From: Mesorhizobium sp. B2-4-3
GTDB lineage: Bacteria; Pseudomonadota; Alphaproteobacteria; Rhizobiales; Rhizobiaceae
Reading direction: 5' to 3'
Assembly: GCF_006442815.1 (NCBI RefSeq)
Contig: NZ_VFVL01000044.1
Coordinates: forward strand, 1-39,765
Length of the DNA: 39,765 bases
Shown: positions 24,245-32,207 of the stretch, piece by piece
Position numbering within the stretch: position 1 is the first letter of the stretch
Layout: each line of letters starts with the position of its first letter
Made by a program: the position numbers and the translations under genes
Notes under the pieces: model-generated
Told to the model about the DNA's origin: nothing
Database searches by the model: none
What the model saw: the letters and a program-made list of their open reading frames with translations, nothing else

Positions 24245-24287
24245 GCAATTCCGCACGGAAAGCTGCTCACACTTTTCCTGGAATTGC
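24245..24287. repeat. Palindromic intergenic repeat, copy 3 (divergent)
   Basis: Outer arms GCAATTCC (24245-24252) and GGAATTGC (24280-24287) are exactly complementary. The core, CGGAAAGC ... CACACTTTTCC, resembles the cores of the copies at 15018-15064 and 20956-21002. It lies between the SURF1 gene stop and the ispH start. Confidence 0.75.
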
Positions 24288-24336
24288 CCAAGGCGAAATG
24301 AGGTGCACACCCCTGCCCTGTCAAGAGCAGGAGGCT

Positions 24337-25092
24337 TCACGCTTCTTTCGCTGGGCGGCGAAGCCTGAGGATCAGCACCGCCGCAAGGGCGGCGGCCAAG
24401 CCATACCAGGTGACCGCATATTGCAGGTGGTTGTTCGGCAGGTCGATGATGGTCACGCCTCCGACCGGCAGACCGCCGGGGTTCGGCGATTTGTCGGCAT
24501 CGATGAAGAACGGCACCAGCACGAAGCCGGCGGGCAGGCCGGCGGTCGCCGCCATGGCATCGCGGTCCTTCCAGTAGAAGATGTTCTTGGCGACGTCATT
24601 GTCGGGAAGCATCATCGACGGCTTTGCCGGCAGCGGATTGCGGGCAAGCCCGGTCAGGGTCACCTTGCCGGCAACCTCGCCCTGCCGGCGCTTGGAAGGA
24701 TCCTTGAGGTCGTAGGGAACGAAGCCGCGGTTGACGAGCACGAAGCGGCCATCCTCGAGCTGCAGGGGCGTGTAGACGTTGAAGCCGCTGTCGCCTTGCC
24801 AGGTGGAAAAGAAGTGCCGCTCGCCCTGGTGCAGGAAAGTGCCGGTCACCGTCACCGGCGTGTAGTCGACATCGTGGGAAGCGGCGAATTCCTTCTCGAC
24901 GTCAGCCAGCGGCAACGGCGCGGAGTGGGTGCGCTTGTCGATTGTCGCGAGCAGGCCTTCCTTCCAGTGCAGGCGCTGCACCTGCCAGGTGCCGAGCCCG
25001 ATCAGGACGGCGAACAGGACAAGGCCGAGGCCGATGAGCAACGCCGTGCGCGGCCGTGAACGGCCGGCAACCAAACCGGTCGTCTCGGTCAT
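24337..25092 (-). CDS. SURF1 family cytochrome oxidase assembly protein
   Basis: A 251-residue inner-membrane protein that helps insert heme a into cytochrome c oxidase subunit I. It has the SURF1 layout: one N-terminal membrane helix (about 17-37) ending in LGTWQVQRLHWK, a periplasmic domain with VNRGFVPYDL and FYWKDRDAM, and a C-terminal helix (about 222-242) preceded by NNHLQYAVTWYG. The start overlaps the stop of the DUF983 gene (ATGA), so it belongs to the cytochrome oxidase operon. Confidence 0.95.
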   Translation of the reverse strand: MTETTGLVAGRSRPRTALLIGLGLVLFAVLIGLGTWQVQRLHWKEGLLATIDKRTHSAPLPLADVEKEFAASHDVDYTPVTVTGTFLHQGERHFFSTWQGDSGFNVYTPLQLEDGRFVLVNRGFVPYDLKDPSKRRQGEVAGKVTLTGLARNPLPAKPSMMLPDNDVAKNIFYWKDRDAMAATAGLPAGFVLVPFFIDADKSPNPGGLPVGGVTIIDLPNNHLQYAVTWYGLAAALAAVLILRLRRPAKEA

Positions 25093-25475
25093 TCGCTGGA
25101 ATCCAGCCTGCCCTCGGAAGCCTTCTTCGAATACTGCAAGGTGATCAGCACGCCCTTGATCAGGCGCAGCGCCGTCAGGCAGAGCACCAGCGCCAGCGGT
25201 ATCCACAACATGAAGTGCAGCCAGAGCGGCGGGCTGAGCGTCACTTCCATCCACAATGCGAGGCCGACGACGACGAAGCCGATGATCAGGATGACGAACA
25301 CTGCCGGTCCGTCGCCCGCATCGGCGAAGGAATAGTCGAGCCCGCAATTGTAGCAGCGCTTGCCGACGGTGAGGAAGCTGGAGAACAGCTTGCCTTCGCC
25401 GCAGCGCGGGCAGCGGCCATGCAGGCCGGCCGAGATCGGATCTATGGGTGGCCAGATCGCCTTGTCTTCACTCAT
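25089..25475 (-). CDS. DUF983 membrane protein with zinc-ribbon motif
   Basis: A 128-residue protein with four cysteines in two CxxC pairs (CPRCGEGKLF and CYNCGLDY) forming a likely zinc ribbon at about residues 22-50. Two transmembrane helices follow (about 60-80 and 85-107). The DUF983 family is usually found within aa3 oxidase operons of alphaproteobacteria; its function is unknown, but assembly or metal delivery is a reasonable guess from context. The ATG at 25475 is preceded by GGTGA. It lies 85 bases after ctaE, beyond a hairpin terminator, so transcription must partly read through or restart. Confidence 0.9.
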   Translation of the reverse strand: MSEDKAIWPPIDPISAGLHGRCPRCGEGKLFSSFLTVGKRCYNCGLDYSFADAGDGPAVFVILIIGFVVVGLALWMEVTLSPPLWLHFMLWIPLALVLCLTALRLIKGVLITLQYSKKASEGRLDSSE

Positions 25476-25500
25476 GTTCTCACCGTAGACCTTTTCGCCC

Positions 25501-25535
25501 AAAAAAATAAGGCGGCCACGTCGCCGCAGCCGCCC
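25501..25535 (-). terminator. Rho-independent terminator after ctaE
   Basis: On the minus strand, GGCGGC and GCCGCC (25529-25534 and 25511-25516) form a GC-rich stem around a 12-base loop, followed by TTATTTTTTT (25501-25510). This is a standard terminator shape, placed between ctaE and the DUF983 gene. It probably reduces expression of the downstream DUF983-SURF1 genes relative to the oxidase subunits. Confidence 0.75.
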
Positions 25536-25560
25536 TTTGGGATTCCGAAACCCGTCGGTT

Positions 25561-26442
25561 TTAATGGCCTTCGATCAGCGCGCCGTTCGAGGCCCAGACA
25601 TAGATCGCGCTGAACAGGAACAGCCAGACCACGTCGACGAAGTGCCAGTACCAGGCGGCCGCCTCGAAGCCGAAATGCTGCTTCGGCGTGAAGTCGCCGC
25701 GCATCGCGCGCACCAGGCAGACGAGCAGGAAGATGGTGCCGATGATGACATGGAAGCCGTGGAAGCCGGTCGCCATGAAGAAGGTGGCGCCGTAGATCGA
25801 ATCCTTGAACGCGAAGGGGGCGTGCATGTACTCGTAGGCCTGCACCATGGTGAACAGCATGCCGAGGCCGACGGTCAGCACCAAGCCGTTGATCAGGCCC
25901 TTGCGGTCGCCATGCAGCAGCGCGTGATGCGCCCAGGTCACCGTCGTGCCCGACAGAAGCAGGATGATGGTGTTGTAGAGCGGCAGGTGGAAGGGATCGA
26001 GAACTTCCAACCCCTTCGGCGGCCAGACGCCGCCGGTGAAGGCGGCGCGAGCATATTGCGAGGCTTCGCCCGGGAACAGGCTGGCGTCGAAAAAGGCCCA
26101 GAACCAGGCGACGAAGAACATCACCTCCGAGGCGATGAACATGATCATGCCGTAGCGCAGGTGCAGCGACACGACGCGCGTATGGTGACCCTCATGCGCT
26201 TCCTTGATGGTGTCCGACCACCAGGCGAACATGGTGTAGAGCACGATGATCAGGCCGATGAAGAACAGCCATGGATTGGCGATGTTGTGGCCGAAGACCG
26301 GGAAGTTGCCGGCCTTCAGATACTGCATCAGGCAGACGCCGCCGATGGCGGTGACCAGCGCGCCGATCGAACCCAGGAAAGGCCAGGGGCTCGGGTTGAC
26401 GAGATGGTAGTCGTGTTGTGGTTTTGCATGCGCGTCTGCCAT
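25561..26442 (-). CDS. ctaE: Cytochrome c oxidase subunit III
   Basis: A 293-residue, seven-helix core subunit of the aa3-type cytochrome c oxidase. Family features are the start HAKPQHDYHLVNPSPWPFLGS, the stretch EVMFFVAWFWAFFDASL with the conserved Glu, and HFVDVVWLFLFSAIYVWA at the C terminus. It contains no redox centre but stabilises subunit I and the proton uptake path. It starts 1 base after the ctaG stop, in the order ctaD-ctaB-coxF-ctaG-ctaE typical of Rhizobiales. Confidence 0.97.
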   Translation of the reverse strand: MADAHAKPQHDYHLVNPSPWPFLGSIGALVTAIGGVCLMQYLKAGNFPVFGHNIANPWLFFIGLIIVLYTMFAWWSDTIKEAHEGHHTRVVSLHLRYGMIMFIASEVMFFVAWFWAFFDASLFPGEASQYARAAFTGGVWPPKGLEVLDPFHLPLYNTIILLLSGTTVTWAHHALLHGDRKGLINGLVLTVGLGMLFTMVQAYEYMHAPFAFKDSIYGATFFMATGFHGFHVIIGTIFLLVCLVRAMRGDFTPKQHFGFEAAAWYWHFVDVVWLFLFSAIYVWASNGALIEGH

Positions 26443-26443
26443 A

Positions 26444-27073
26444 TCAACCCCCGAGGCTTGCTTCGGAATCTGGAACTTTGTTGCTGCTGCCAGCGGCCGG
26501 CGCCGACGAGGCGACCGGCTGTTTCTTTTCGACCGGGAACATCGTGTAGGACAGGGTGATCGTCTTCAAGTCCTTGAGTTCCGGCACGTTGACGATGTCT
26601 GGATCGACATAGAACACGACCGGCATGTCCAGCGTCTCGCCGGGCTTCAGTGTCGTGTCGGTGAAGCAGAAGCACTCCACCTTGTTGAAATAGGCACCGG
26701 CCATTTCCGGCTGCACGTTGAACGAGGCGCGGCCGGTGATGGTGCGGTCGAATTTGTTGGTGGCGCTGTAATGCGCCTGCGCCGTCGCACCGATCTTGAT
26801 CGTCACCGAGCGGGCGACAGGCTCGAACTGCCACGGAATGCCGTTGGTGTTGGCATCGAAGCGGATGGTGATATCGCGGTCGAGCACGCGGCCGGCATAT
26901 TGCTTTTCGGCGCGCTGCGTGGTGCCGCCATAGCCGGTGACCTGGCAGAACATCTTGTAGAGCGGCACCGCCGCATAAGCCATGCCGACCATGCCGGTGA
27001 AAAAGGCGAGGCAGACGGCTGCGACGATGCCGTTGTTCACCTTGCGGGGCTTGCTGCTGGCCTCGCCGCCCAT
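26444..27073 (-). CDS. ctaG: Cytochrome c oxidase assembly protein CtaG/Cox11
   Basis: A 209-residue membrane-anchored copper chaperone that delivers copper to the CuB site of subunit I. One N-terminal helix (about 14-36) is followed by YKMFCQVTGYGG with the first conserved Cys, and by the immunoglobulin-like periplasmic domain with the copper motif CFCFTDTTL and the conserved VVFYVDPDI. A short Ser/Ala-rich tail ends the protein. Its ATG overlaps the coxF stop. Confidence 0.97.
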   Translation of the reverse strand: MGGEASSKPRKVNNGIVAAVCLAFFTGMVGMAYAAVPLYKMFCQVTGYGGTTQRAEKQYAGRVLDRDITIRFDANTNGIPWQFEPVARSVTIKIGATAQAHYSATNKFDRTITGRASFNVQPEMAGAYFNKVECFCFTDTTLKPGETLDMPVVFYVDPDIVNVPELKDLKTITLSYTMFPVEKKQPVASSAPAAGSSNKVPDSEASLGG

Positions 27074-27264
27074 CAGCCGCCTCCCAACAGGCCGGAGCCG
27101 GTGATGCTGGCCCCGGAGTGGCCGAAGCGCACGATGGTGGCGGCATAGAAGATGGCGACCAATGCCGCCAGCGCGACGCCGATGGCGATGGAGCGGTTGC
27201 GGCGCGCCTTCTGCTGGCGTTCGGTCAGCGTGACCAGCTCGAGCTTCTTGTCGGCCACGATCAT
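27073..27264 (-). CDS. coxF: CoxF-like small membrane protein
   Basis: A 63-residue protein with a charged N terminus (ELVTLTERQQKARRNRS) and one transmembrane helix (about 26-46). Small single-helix CoxF proteins lie between ctaB and ctaG in the oxidase operons of Rhizobiales and are thought to aid oxidase assembly; their exact role is not known. GGGGGGA directly precedes the ATG, a strong although very closely spaced ribosome binding site. It overlaps ctaB upstream and ctaG downstream by ATGA junctions. Confidence 0.88.
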   Translation of the reverse strand: MIVADKKLELVTLTERQQKARRNRSIAIGVALAALVAIFYAATIVRFGHSGASITGSGLLGGG

Positions 27265-28205
27265 ATTCCCCCCATCATGAGGGCGCGCCCGACCACGCAG
27301 TCGACGAGGTAGGCTGCAAAGATAGCGAAGAGATAGAGCAGTGAGTAGCCGAACAGGGCCTTGGCCGGCTTCATCGCGCGATCGTCGTCGGCCATGGCAA
27401 GCACTTTCCAGGCATACCAGACGAAGCCCGCGCCGAGGACCGCCGAGACGACGCCGTAGCCGGCCGTGGTGTAGCCGAGCGCCCAGGGCAGCACGCCGAC
27501 CGGCGCCAGGATGAGCGCATAGGCAAAGATCTGCCGACGGGTCGAGGCCTGGCCGGCGACATTCGGCATCATCGGGATGCCGGCGCGGGCATAGTCGTCG
27601 GACTTGAACAGCGCCAGCGCCCAGAAATGCGGCGGCGTCCACAGGAAGATGATCAGGAACAGGATCACGCTTTCGAGGCTGACCGAGCCGGTCACGGCGG
27701 CCCAGCCGATCACCGGCGGGATGGCGCCGGCGGCACCGCCGATGACGATGTTCTGCGGCGTCCAGCGCTTCAGCCACATGGTGTAGACGACGGCGTAGAA
27801 GAAGATGGTGAAGGCGAGAAGCGATGCCGACAGCCAGTTGACCAGCACGCCCAGCGTCATCACCGACAGCACCGACAGCACCAGGCCGAAGCTCAACGCC
27901 TCGCCCGGCGTGACGCGGCCGGCCGGCACCGGGCGGCCGGCGGTTCTCGTCATAACCGCGTCGATGTCGGCGTCGTACCACATATTGAGCGCGCCGGAGG
28001 CGCCGGCGCCGATGGCGATGGCCAGGATGGCGATCATCGCCAGCAGCGGGTTGATGGCGACGGGCGCCGCGACTAGGCCGACAAAGGCCGTGAAGACGAC
28101 CAGCGACATGACGCGCGGCTTCAACAGGGCGAAGAAATCGCCCGCGGTCGCTTCCGACATGCGAAAGCCCGCTTCCTCCATCAATCTGTTTTTGGCAAGG
28201 GCCAT
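27261..28205 (-). CDS. ctaB: Protoheme IX farnesyltransferase (heme O synthase)
   Basis: A 314-residue UbiA-type prenyltransferase that adds a farnesyl chain to heme b, making heme O for the oxidase. The prenyl-diphosphate binding motif NMWYDADIDAVMTRTAGRP and the second Asp-rich loop with KSDDYARAGIPMMPNVAG are visible, with about nine hydrophobic helices. An in-frame ATG 15 codons later (MSEATAGDF) is a possible alternative start. It lies 76 bases downstream of ctaD and overlaps coxF. Confidence 0.96.
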   Translation of the reverse strand: MALAKNRLMEEAGFRMSEATAGDFFALLKPRVMSLVVFTAFVGLVAAPVAINPLLAMIAILAIAIGAGASGALNMWYDADIDAVMTRTAGRPVPAGRVTPGEALSFGLVLSVLSVMTLGVLVNWLSASLLAFTIFFYAVVYTMWLKRWTPQNIVIGGAAGAIPPVIGWAAVTGSVSLESVILFLIIFLWTPPHFWALALFKSDDYARAGIPMMPNVAGQASTRRQIFAYALILAPVGVLPWALGYTTAGYGVVSAVLGAGFVWYAWKVLAMADDDRAMKPAKALFGYSLLYLFAIFAAYLVDCVVGRALMMGGI

Positions 28206-28281
28206 GCGTGCTTAAAGTCCATCATTCCGTTGGCCAAGACCGCCGGACAAGCCGGCGGCCTCGTATGCGTCGGGACGCTGC

Positions 28282-29877
28282 CTACTTGATCTTCGGCAGC
28301 TGTTCCCACTGGTGGAACGGCGGCGGCGAAGGCAGCTGCCATTCGAGCGTGGTGGCACCCTCGCCCCACGGATTGGCGCCAGCGACGCGCTTCTTCTGGA
28401 AGGCCTCGAACACGCCGTAGAGGAAGATCGCGACACCGACGGCCGAGATGTAGGAGCCGTAGGACGAGACCATGTTCCAGCCGGCGAAGGCATCCGGATA
28501 GTCGACGGTACGGCGCGGCATGCCGGCGAGACCGAGGAAGTGCTGCGGGAAGAAGATCAGGTTGACGCCGACGAAGGTGACCCAGAAGTGGGTGTTGGCG
28601 ATCACCGGCGAGTACATGTAGCCGGTCATCTTCGGGAACCAGTAGTACCAGCCGGCGAAGATGGCGAATACCGCGCCCAGCGACAGCACGTAGTGGAAGT
28701 GCGCGATCACGAAATAGGTGTCGTGCAGCGAGCGGTCGAGGCCGGCATTGGCCAGCTGAACGCCGGTGACGCCACCGATGGTGAACAGGAAGATGAAGCC
28801 CAACGCCCACAGCATCGGCGGCTTGAAGGAGATCGAGCCGCCCCACATGGTGGCGATCCAGGAGAATATCTTCACGCCGGTCGGCACCGCGATGACCATG
28901 GTGGCGAACACGAAGTAACGCTGCGTGTCGAGCGACAGGCCGGTCGTGTACATGTGGTGCGCCCAGACGATGAAGCCGACGGCGCCGATCGCGACCATGG
29001 CGTAGGCCATGCCGAGATAACCGAACACCGGCTTCTTCGAGAAGGTCGAGACGATATGGCTGACGATGCCGAAGCCCGGCAGGATCAGGATGTAAACCTC
29101 GGGGTGGCCGAAGAACCAGAACAGGTGCTGGAAGAGGATCGGGTCGCCGCCATTGTCCGGCACGAAGAAGGAGGTGCCGAAATTACGGTCGGTGAGCAGC
29201 ATGGTGATGGCGCCCGCCAGGACCGGCAGCGACAACAGCAGCAGGAAGGCGGTGATCAGCACCGCCCAGGCAAACAGCGGCATCTTGTGCAGCGTCATGC
29301 CGGGAGCGCGCATGTTGAAGATGGTGGTGATGAAGTTGATGGCGCCGAGGATCGACGACGCGCCGGCGATGTGGATCGACAGGATCGCGAGGTCCATGGC
29401 GGGGCCGGGCTGGCCGGACGTCGAGAGCGGCGGATAGATCGTCCAGCCGCCGCCGACGCCGAAGGCGCCCGGCGCGCTCGGCACGAACATCGAGGAGAGC
29501 AGCAGGATGAATGCAGGCGGCAGCAGCCAGAACGAGATGTTGTTCATGCGCGGGAAGGCCATGTCCGGCGCGCCGATCATGATCGGCACCATCCAGTTGG
29601 CGAAGCCGCCGATCAGCGCCGGCATGAGCACGAAGAAGATCATGATGAGGCCGTGGGAACTGACCACGACATTGTAGGTCATCGGATCGCTGAATATCTG
29701 CAACCCGGGCTCCTGGAGCTCCATCCGGACCAAGACCGAAAGCGCGGTGCCGAGAATCCCCGCGAAGATGGAGAAGATCAGATAGAGCGTCCCGATATCC
29801 TTGTGATTGGTCGAGTACAGCCATCTGACGAAAAACCGGGGCTTGTGGTCTTCGGTGGATACCGCTGAGGTCGACAT
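28282..29877 (-). CDS. ctaD: Cytochrome c oxidase subunit I
   Basis: The 531-residue catalytic subunit of the aa3 oxidase, with twelve transmembrane helices. Ligands seen: the low-spin heme His in SSHGLIMIFF, the CuB ligands in FFGHPEVYILILPGFG (the cross-linked His-Tyr pair) and the two His of WAHHMYTTG, and the heme a/a3 ligands in FVIAHFHYVLSLG. It reduces oxygen to water while pumping protons. The ATG at 29877 has AGGT about 8 bases upstream. In related genomes the subunit II gene ctaC lies directly upstream; here a cyclo-ligase-like gene is there instead. Confidence 0.98.
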   Translation of the reverse strand: MSTSAVSTEDHKPRFFVRWLYSTNHKDIGTLYLIFSIFAGILGTALSVLVRMELQEPGLQIFSDPMTYNVVVSSHGLIMIFFVLMPALIGGFANWMVPIMIGAPDMAFPRMNNISFWLLPPAFILLLSSMFVPSAPGAFGVGGGWTIYPPLSTSGQPGPAMDLAILSIHIAGASSILGAINFITTIFNMRAPGMTLHKMPLFAWAVLITAFLLLLSLPVLAGAITMLLTDRNFGTSFFVPDNGGDPILFQHLFWFFGHPEVYILILPGFGIVSHIVSTFSKKPVFGYLGMAYAMVAIGAVGFIVWAHHMYTTGLSLDTQRYFVFATMVIAVPTGVKIFSWIATMWGGSISFKPPMLWALGFIFLFTIGGVTGVQLANAGLDRSLHDTYFVIAHFHYVLSLGAVFAIFAGWYYWFPKMTGYMYSPVIANTHFWVTFVGVNLIFFPQHFLGLAGMPRRTVDYPDAFAGWNMVSSYGSYISAVGVAIFLYGVFEAFQKKRVAGANPWGEGATTLEWQLPSPPPFHQWEQLPKIK

Positions 29878-29886
29878 GGTGTTCTA

Positions 29887-29909
29887 CCTGCCTTTCATTC
29901 GCAGGCAGG
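29887..29909. other. Stem-loop just upstream of ctaD
   Basis: CCTGCC (29887-29892) and GGCAGG (29904-29909) can pair across an 11-base loop. It lies 10 bases before the ctaD start codon, so in the mRNA it includes the bases upstream of the ribosome binding site. It may be a remnant terminator of the former upstream gene or a 5' leader structure; the sequence alone does not decide. Confidence 0.45.
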
Positions 29910-29977
29910 CCTGATGGTTCGCGATGGAGGCCGTAGCCGCCGCGACCGGGAAACCAGGCGCTGTCTGCTTCGTGTTT

Positions 29978-30637
29978 TCAGTCCGTAACGATTGCATCCA
30001 TCGCAATGTCGTGGGGCTGCGGACGGATGGTTTCGAGCCGGCTTCCGGCGTAACCCACTCCGATGGCCAGCGGCCGCCTGTGCATCGCCGCGAGCGTTCT
30101 GTCAAAGAAGCCGCCGCCATATCCCAAGCGGTAATTCGCACTGTCGAAACCGACCACCGGTGCGATCACGACATCCGGCACGACCGATGGTCCGCGTGAG
30201 GGGACCAGGATGTTCCACACGCCACGCTCGAGCGGGTCGCCCGGGCTCCAGATGCGGAATTCCAGGGGCCAGCCCTTCCTGATGACGACTGGAAGCGCGA
30301 TCCTGCCGCCGCGCTCGATGACCGTGATCGCCCAGTTGCGAAGGTCGGGTTCACCGCGGAACGGCCAATAGCCGCTGACGATGCGTCCGCTGACCTTGCC
30401 GATGGCAAGATCGAGACGCGAAGCGATGCGGTTTGACCTGGCGCCCCTCTCTTCGGCATCGATGGCGAGGCGCTCCTCGATCAGCCTCTGCCGTTCCGCC
30501 TTGCGCCAGCGCAGGACGTCGCTCCAGGAATCTCCCGGCTCTGCTTGTCCGCCATATTCGGATGAAAGCTCGTGCGCGTAGCAGGGCGGCGATGTGTATT
30601 CATTGATTTCAAGGTCGGGGTCTCTCTCTTCGGCCAT
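29978..30637 (-). CDS. 5-formyltetrahydrofolate cyclo-ligase-like protein with N-terminal extension
   Basis: A 219-residue protein. Residues about 45-219 resemble the cyclo-ligase that converts 5-formyl-THF to 5,10-methenyl-THF: WRKAERQRLIEERLAI, IVSGYWPFRGEPDLR, the substrate loop VIAPVVGFDSANYRLGYGGGFFDRTL and AIGVGYAGSRLE. The nucleotide-binding GYGGGFFDR is nearly intact. The first 45 residues, with EYTSPPCYAHELSSEYGG, are an extension absent from ordinary cyclo-ligases, so the substrate may differ. GGAG lies 7 bases before the ATG at 30637. It is divergent from a LysR gene and ends 100 bases before ctaD. Confidence 0.8.
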   Translation of the reverse strand: MAEERDPDLEINEYTSPPCYAHELSSEYGGQAEPGDSWSDVLRWRKAERQRLIEERLAIDAEERGARSNRIASRLDLAIGKVSGRIVSGYWPFRGEPDLRNWAITVIERGGRIALPVVIRKGWPLEFRIWSPGDPLERGVWNILVPSRGPSVVPDVVIAPVVGFDSANYRLGYGGGFFDRTLAAMHRRPLAIGVGYAGSRLETIRPQPHDIAMDAIVTD

Positions 30638-30663
30638 CGCCAGCTCCGTTTCCGTGCGCCCCA

Positions 30664-30681
30664 CACGTTTGCTGAAACGTG
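30664..30681. promoter_or_regulatory. Operator-like inverted repeat between cyclo-ligase and LysR genes
   Basis: CACGTTT-GCTG-AAACGTG is a perfect 7-4-7 inverted repeat in the 121-base space between the two divergent start codons. It lies 27 bases from the cyclo-ligase start, a suitable place for a repressor or activator site. No known regulator motif is assigned. Confidence 0.5.
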
Positions 30682-30726
30682 CTCCGCAGGAAACAGGAAG
30701 GCAAACGGAATTAAATGTTGTATGGA

Positions 30727-30741
30727 TGCAAAATTATTGCA
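30727..30741. promoter_or_regulatory. Inverted repeat upstream of LysR gene, possible autoregulatory site
   Basis: TGCAA-AATTA-TTGCA is a perfect 5-5-5 inverted repeat 18 bases before the LysR start codon. LysR-family proteins bind AT-rich dyads of this size (typically T-N11-A) and often repress their own gene. The fit to the exact T-N11-A spacing is imperfect. Confidence 0.45.
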
Positions 30742-30758
30742 CTCATCGAAGGTGTCCA

Positions 30759-31598
30759 ATGGACATAGATCGCGCGCGCACGTTCCTTGAAATCGTGCAC
30801 TCGGGCAGTTTCCTGAAGGCTGCGGATCGCCTTCACGTCACGCAGACCACTGTGAGCGCGCGCATACGCACGCTGGAGGAGGAGCTCGGACGTCAGCTCT
30901 TCATCCGAAACCGCAACGGCGCGCAATTGACGCCGTCCGGGCGCGAGTTCGAGCGCTTTGCCCAGTCTTTCGTTCAAATCTGGGAGCGTGCCCGCCATCA
31001 GCTCGCCATCCCGTCAGGACGGACCAGCGTCGTTGCCTTGGGCGGCGAACTCAGCCTGTGGAATCCGCTGCTGCTCGACTGGCTGGTGTGGATGAAGAAG
31101 GCCAAGCCCCAGATCGCCATCCATGCCCAGGTCGGCGTGCCCGACCAACTTCTCGATCAGCTCAGAACGGGTGTTCTGGACATCGCCGTGCTTTATGCGC
31201 CGAAGCTCTTGCCAGGCTTCAAGGTGGAGTTGCTAGTCGAAGAGCAGCTTGTTCTCGTCAGGACCACGAACGAAGAGCCGGCTGGCGCGCAAGACTATGT
31301 CTATGTGGATTGGGGACCGCTGTTCGCGGCGCAGCACGACGCAAGCTCGACCGCTTTCGGAGAACCTGGATTGCTGGTTGGTCTGGGGCCGTTGGGTCTC
31401 AGCTATATCCTGCGCGCAGGCGGCATGGGCTATTTCCGCAGGGGCGCCGCAGCTCCCCATATCGAGGCGGGGCAGTTGGAGATCGTGGAAGGCGCTCCGG
31501 AGTTCACCTATCCGGCCTATGCGGTCTACCCGGAAGCAAGCGAGACGCGAACCGACGTTCAGGAGGCGCTACGTGGCCTGAAGCATGTCGTGAAATGA
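30759..31598 (+). CDS. LysR-family transcriptional regulator
   Basis: A 279-residue regulator. The N-terminal winged helix-turn-helix is typical: FLEIVHSGSFLKAADRLHVTQTTVSARIRTLEEELGRQLFIRNRNGAQLTPSG (about residues 9-60). The rest, about 85-270, is the ligand-binding domain, with PDQLLDQLRTGVLDIAVLYAP as the usual hinge region. AAGGTG lies 6 bases before the ATG. Being divergent from the cyclo-ligase-like gene with palindromes between, it most likely controls that gene; the inducer is unknown. Confidence 0.93.
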   Translation: MDIDRARTFLEIVHSGSFLKAADRLHVTQTTVSARIRTLEEELGRQLFIRNRNGAQLTPSGREFERFAQSFVQIWERARHQLAIPSGRTSVVALGGELSLWNPLLLDWLVWMKKAKPQIAIHAQVGVPDQLLDQLRTGVLDIAVLYAPKLLPGFKVELLVEEQLVLVRTTNEEPAGAQDYVYVDWGPLFAAQHDASSTAFGEPGLLVGLGPLGLSYILRAGGMGYFRRGAAAPHIEAGQLEIVEGAPEFTYPAYAVYPEASETRTDVQEALRGLKHVVK

Positions 31599-31653
31599 TC
31601 GTCTCGCCAGGAGCTAAGGTTGAGCCAGGATGACCGCTGCGGATTGACCGAAC

Positions 31654-32199
31654 ATGCCTCATCCATTCTACACCATCGGTCACTCGAACCGGTCGACCGC
31701 CGAATTCGTCGCCCTGCTGCGAGTCGGAGAAGTCTCCCTGGTGGTCGACATAAGAACCGTCAGACGCTCGCGGGCGAACCCGCAATTCAACAGCGAGGTG
31801 CTTCCGGAAGGCCTGGCGGCGTTCGGCATCGGATATGAGCACATTGCCGAACTTGGCGGCATGCGCGGCAAGGCACACGACGTTCCACCGACGCTCAACG
31901 CATTTTGGATCAACCAGAGCTTCCACAACTACGCCGACTATGCTTTGTCCGCGGAATTTGCCAGCGGCTTGAACAGGCTTTTGTCCCTCGGCAGACAGCG
32001 GCGGTGCGCCGTCATGTGCTCGGAAACGCTCTGGTGGCGCTGTCACCGCAGAATCGTGGCCGACTATCTGATCGGCCACGGCGAAACCGTTTTTCATCTG
32101 ATGGGCCATGACAAGGCCGAGCCCGCGAAGCTGACCGACGGCGCGAGGGCGAGGGTCGACGGAACGCTCGTCTACCCGTCTTCGCGCCCTTCGGGATAG
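31654..32199 (+). CDS. DUF488 family protein
   Basis: A 181-residue protein of the DUF488 family, whose function is not established. The conserved parts are present: FYTIGHSNRSTAEFVALL, VVDIRTVRRSRANPQFN, and the cysteine motif MCSETLWWRCHRRIVADYL near 121-139. The two cysteines and Arg/His pair look like a possible redox or nucleic-acid site. No ribosome binding site is visible before the ATG; a five-codon open frame (31630-31647) with a better upstream context ends 6 bases before it and might couple translation. It converges with the Rnk-like gene. Confidence 0.9.
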   Translation: MPHPFYTIGHSNRSTAEFVALLRVGEVSLVVDIRTVRRSRANPQFNSEVLPEGLAAFGIGYEHIAELGGMRGKAHDVPPTLNAFWINQSFHNYADYALSAEFASGLNRLLSLGRQRRCAVMCSETLWWRCHRRIVADYLIGHGETVFHLMGHDKAEPAKLTDGARARVDGTLVYPSSRPSG

Positions 32200-32207
32200 C
32201 TCAGTCC

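Noticed and set aside
24202..24324. Longer N terminus for IspH
   Set aside because: The added codons run through palindromic repeat copy 3 and do not resemble the family N terminus.
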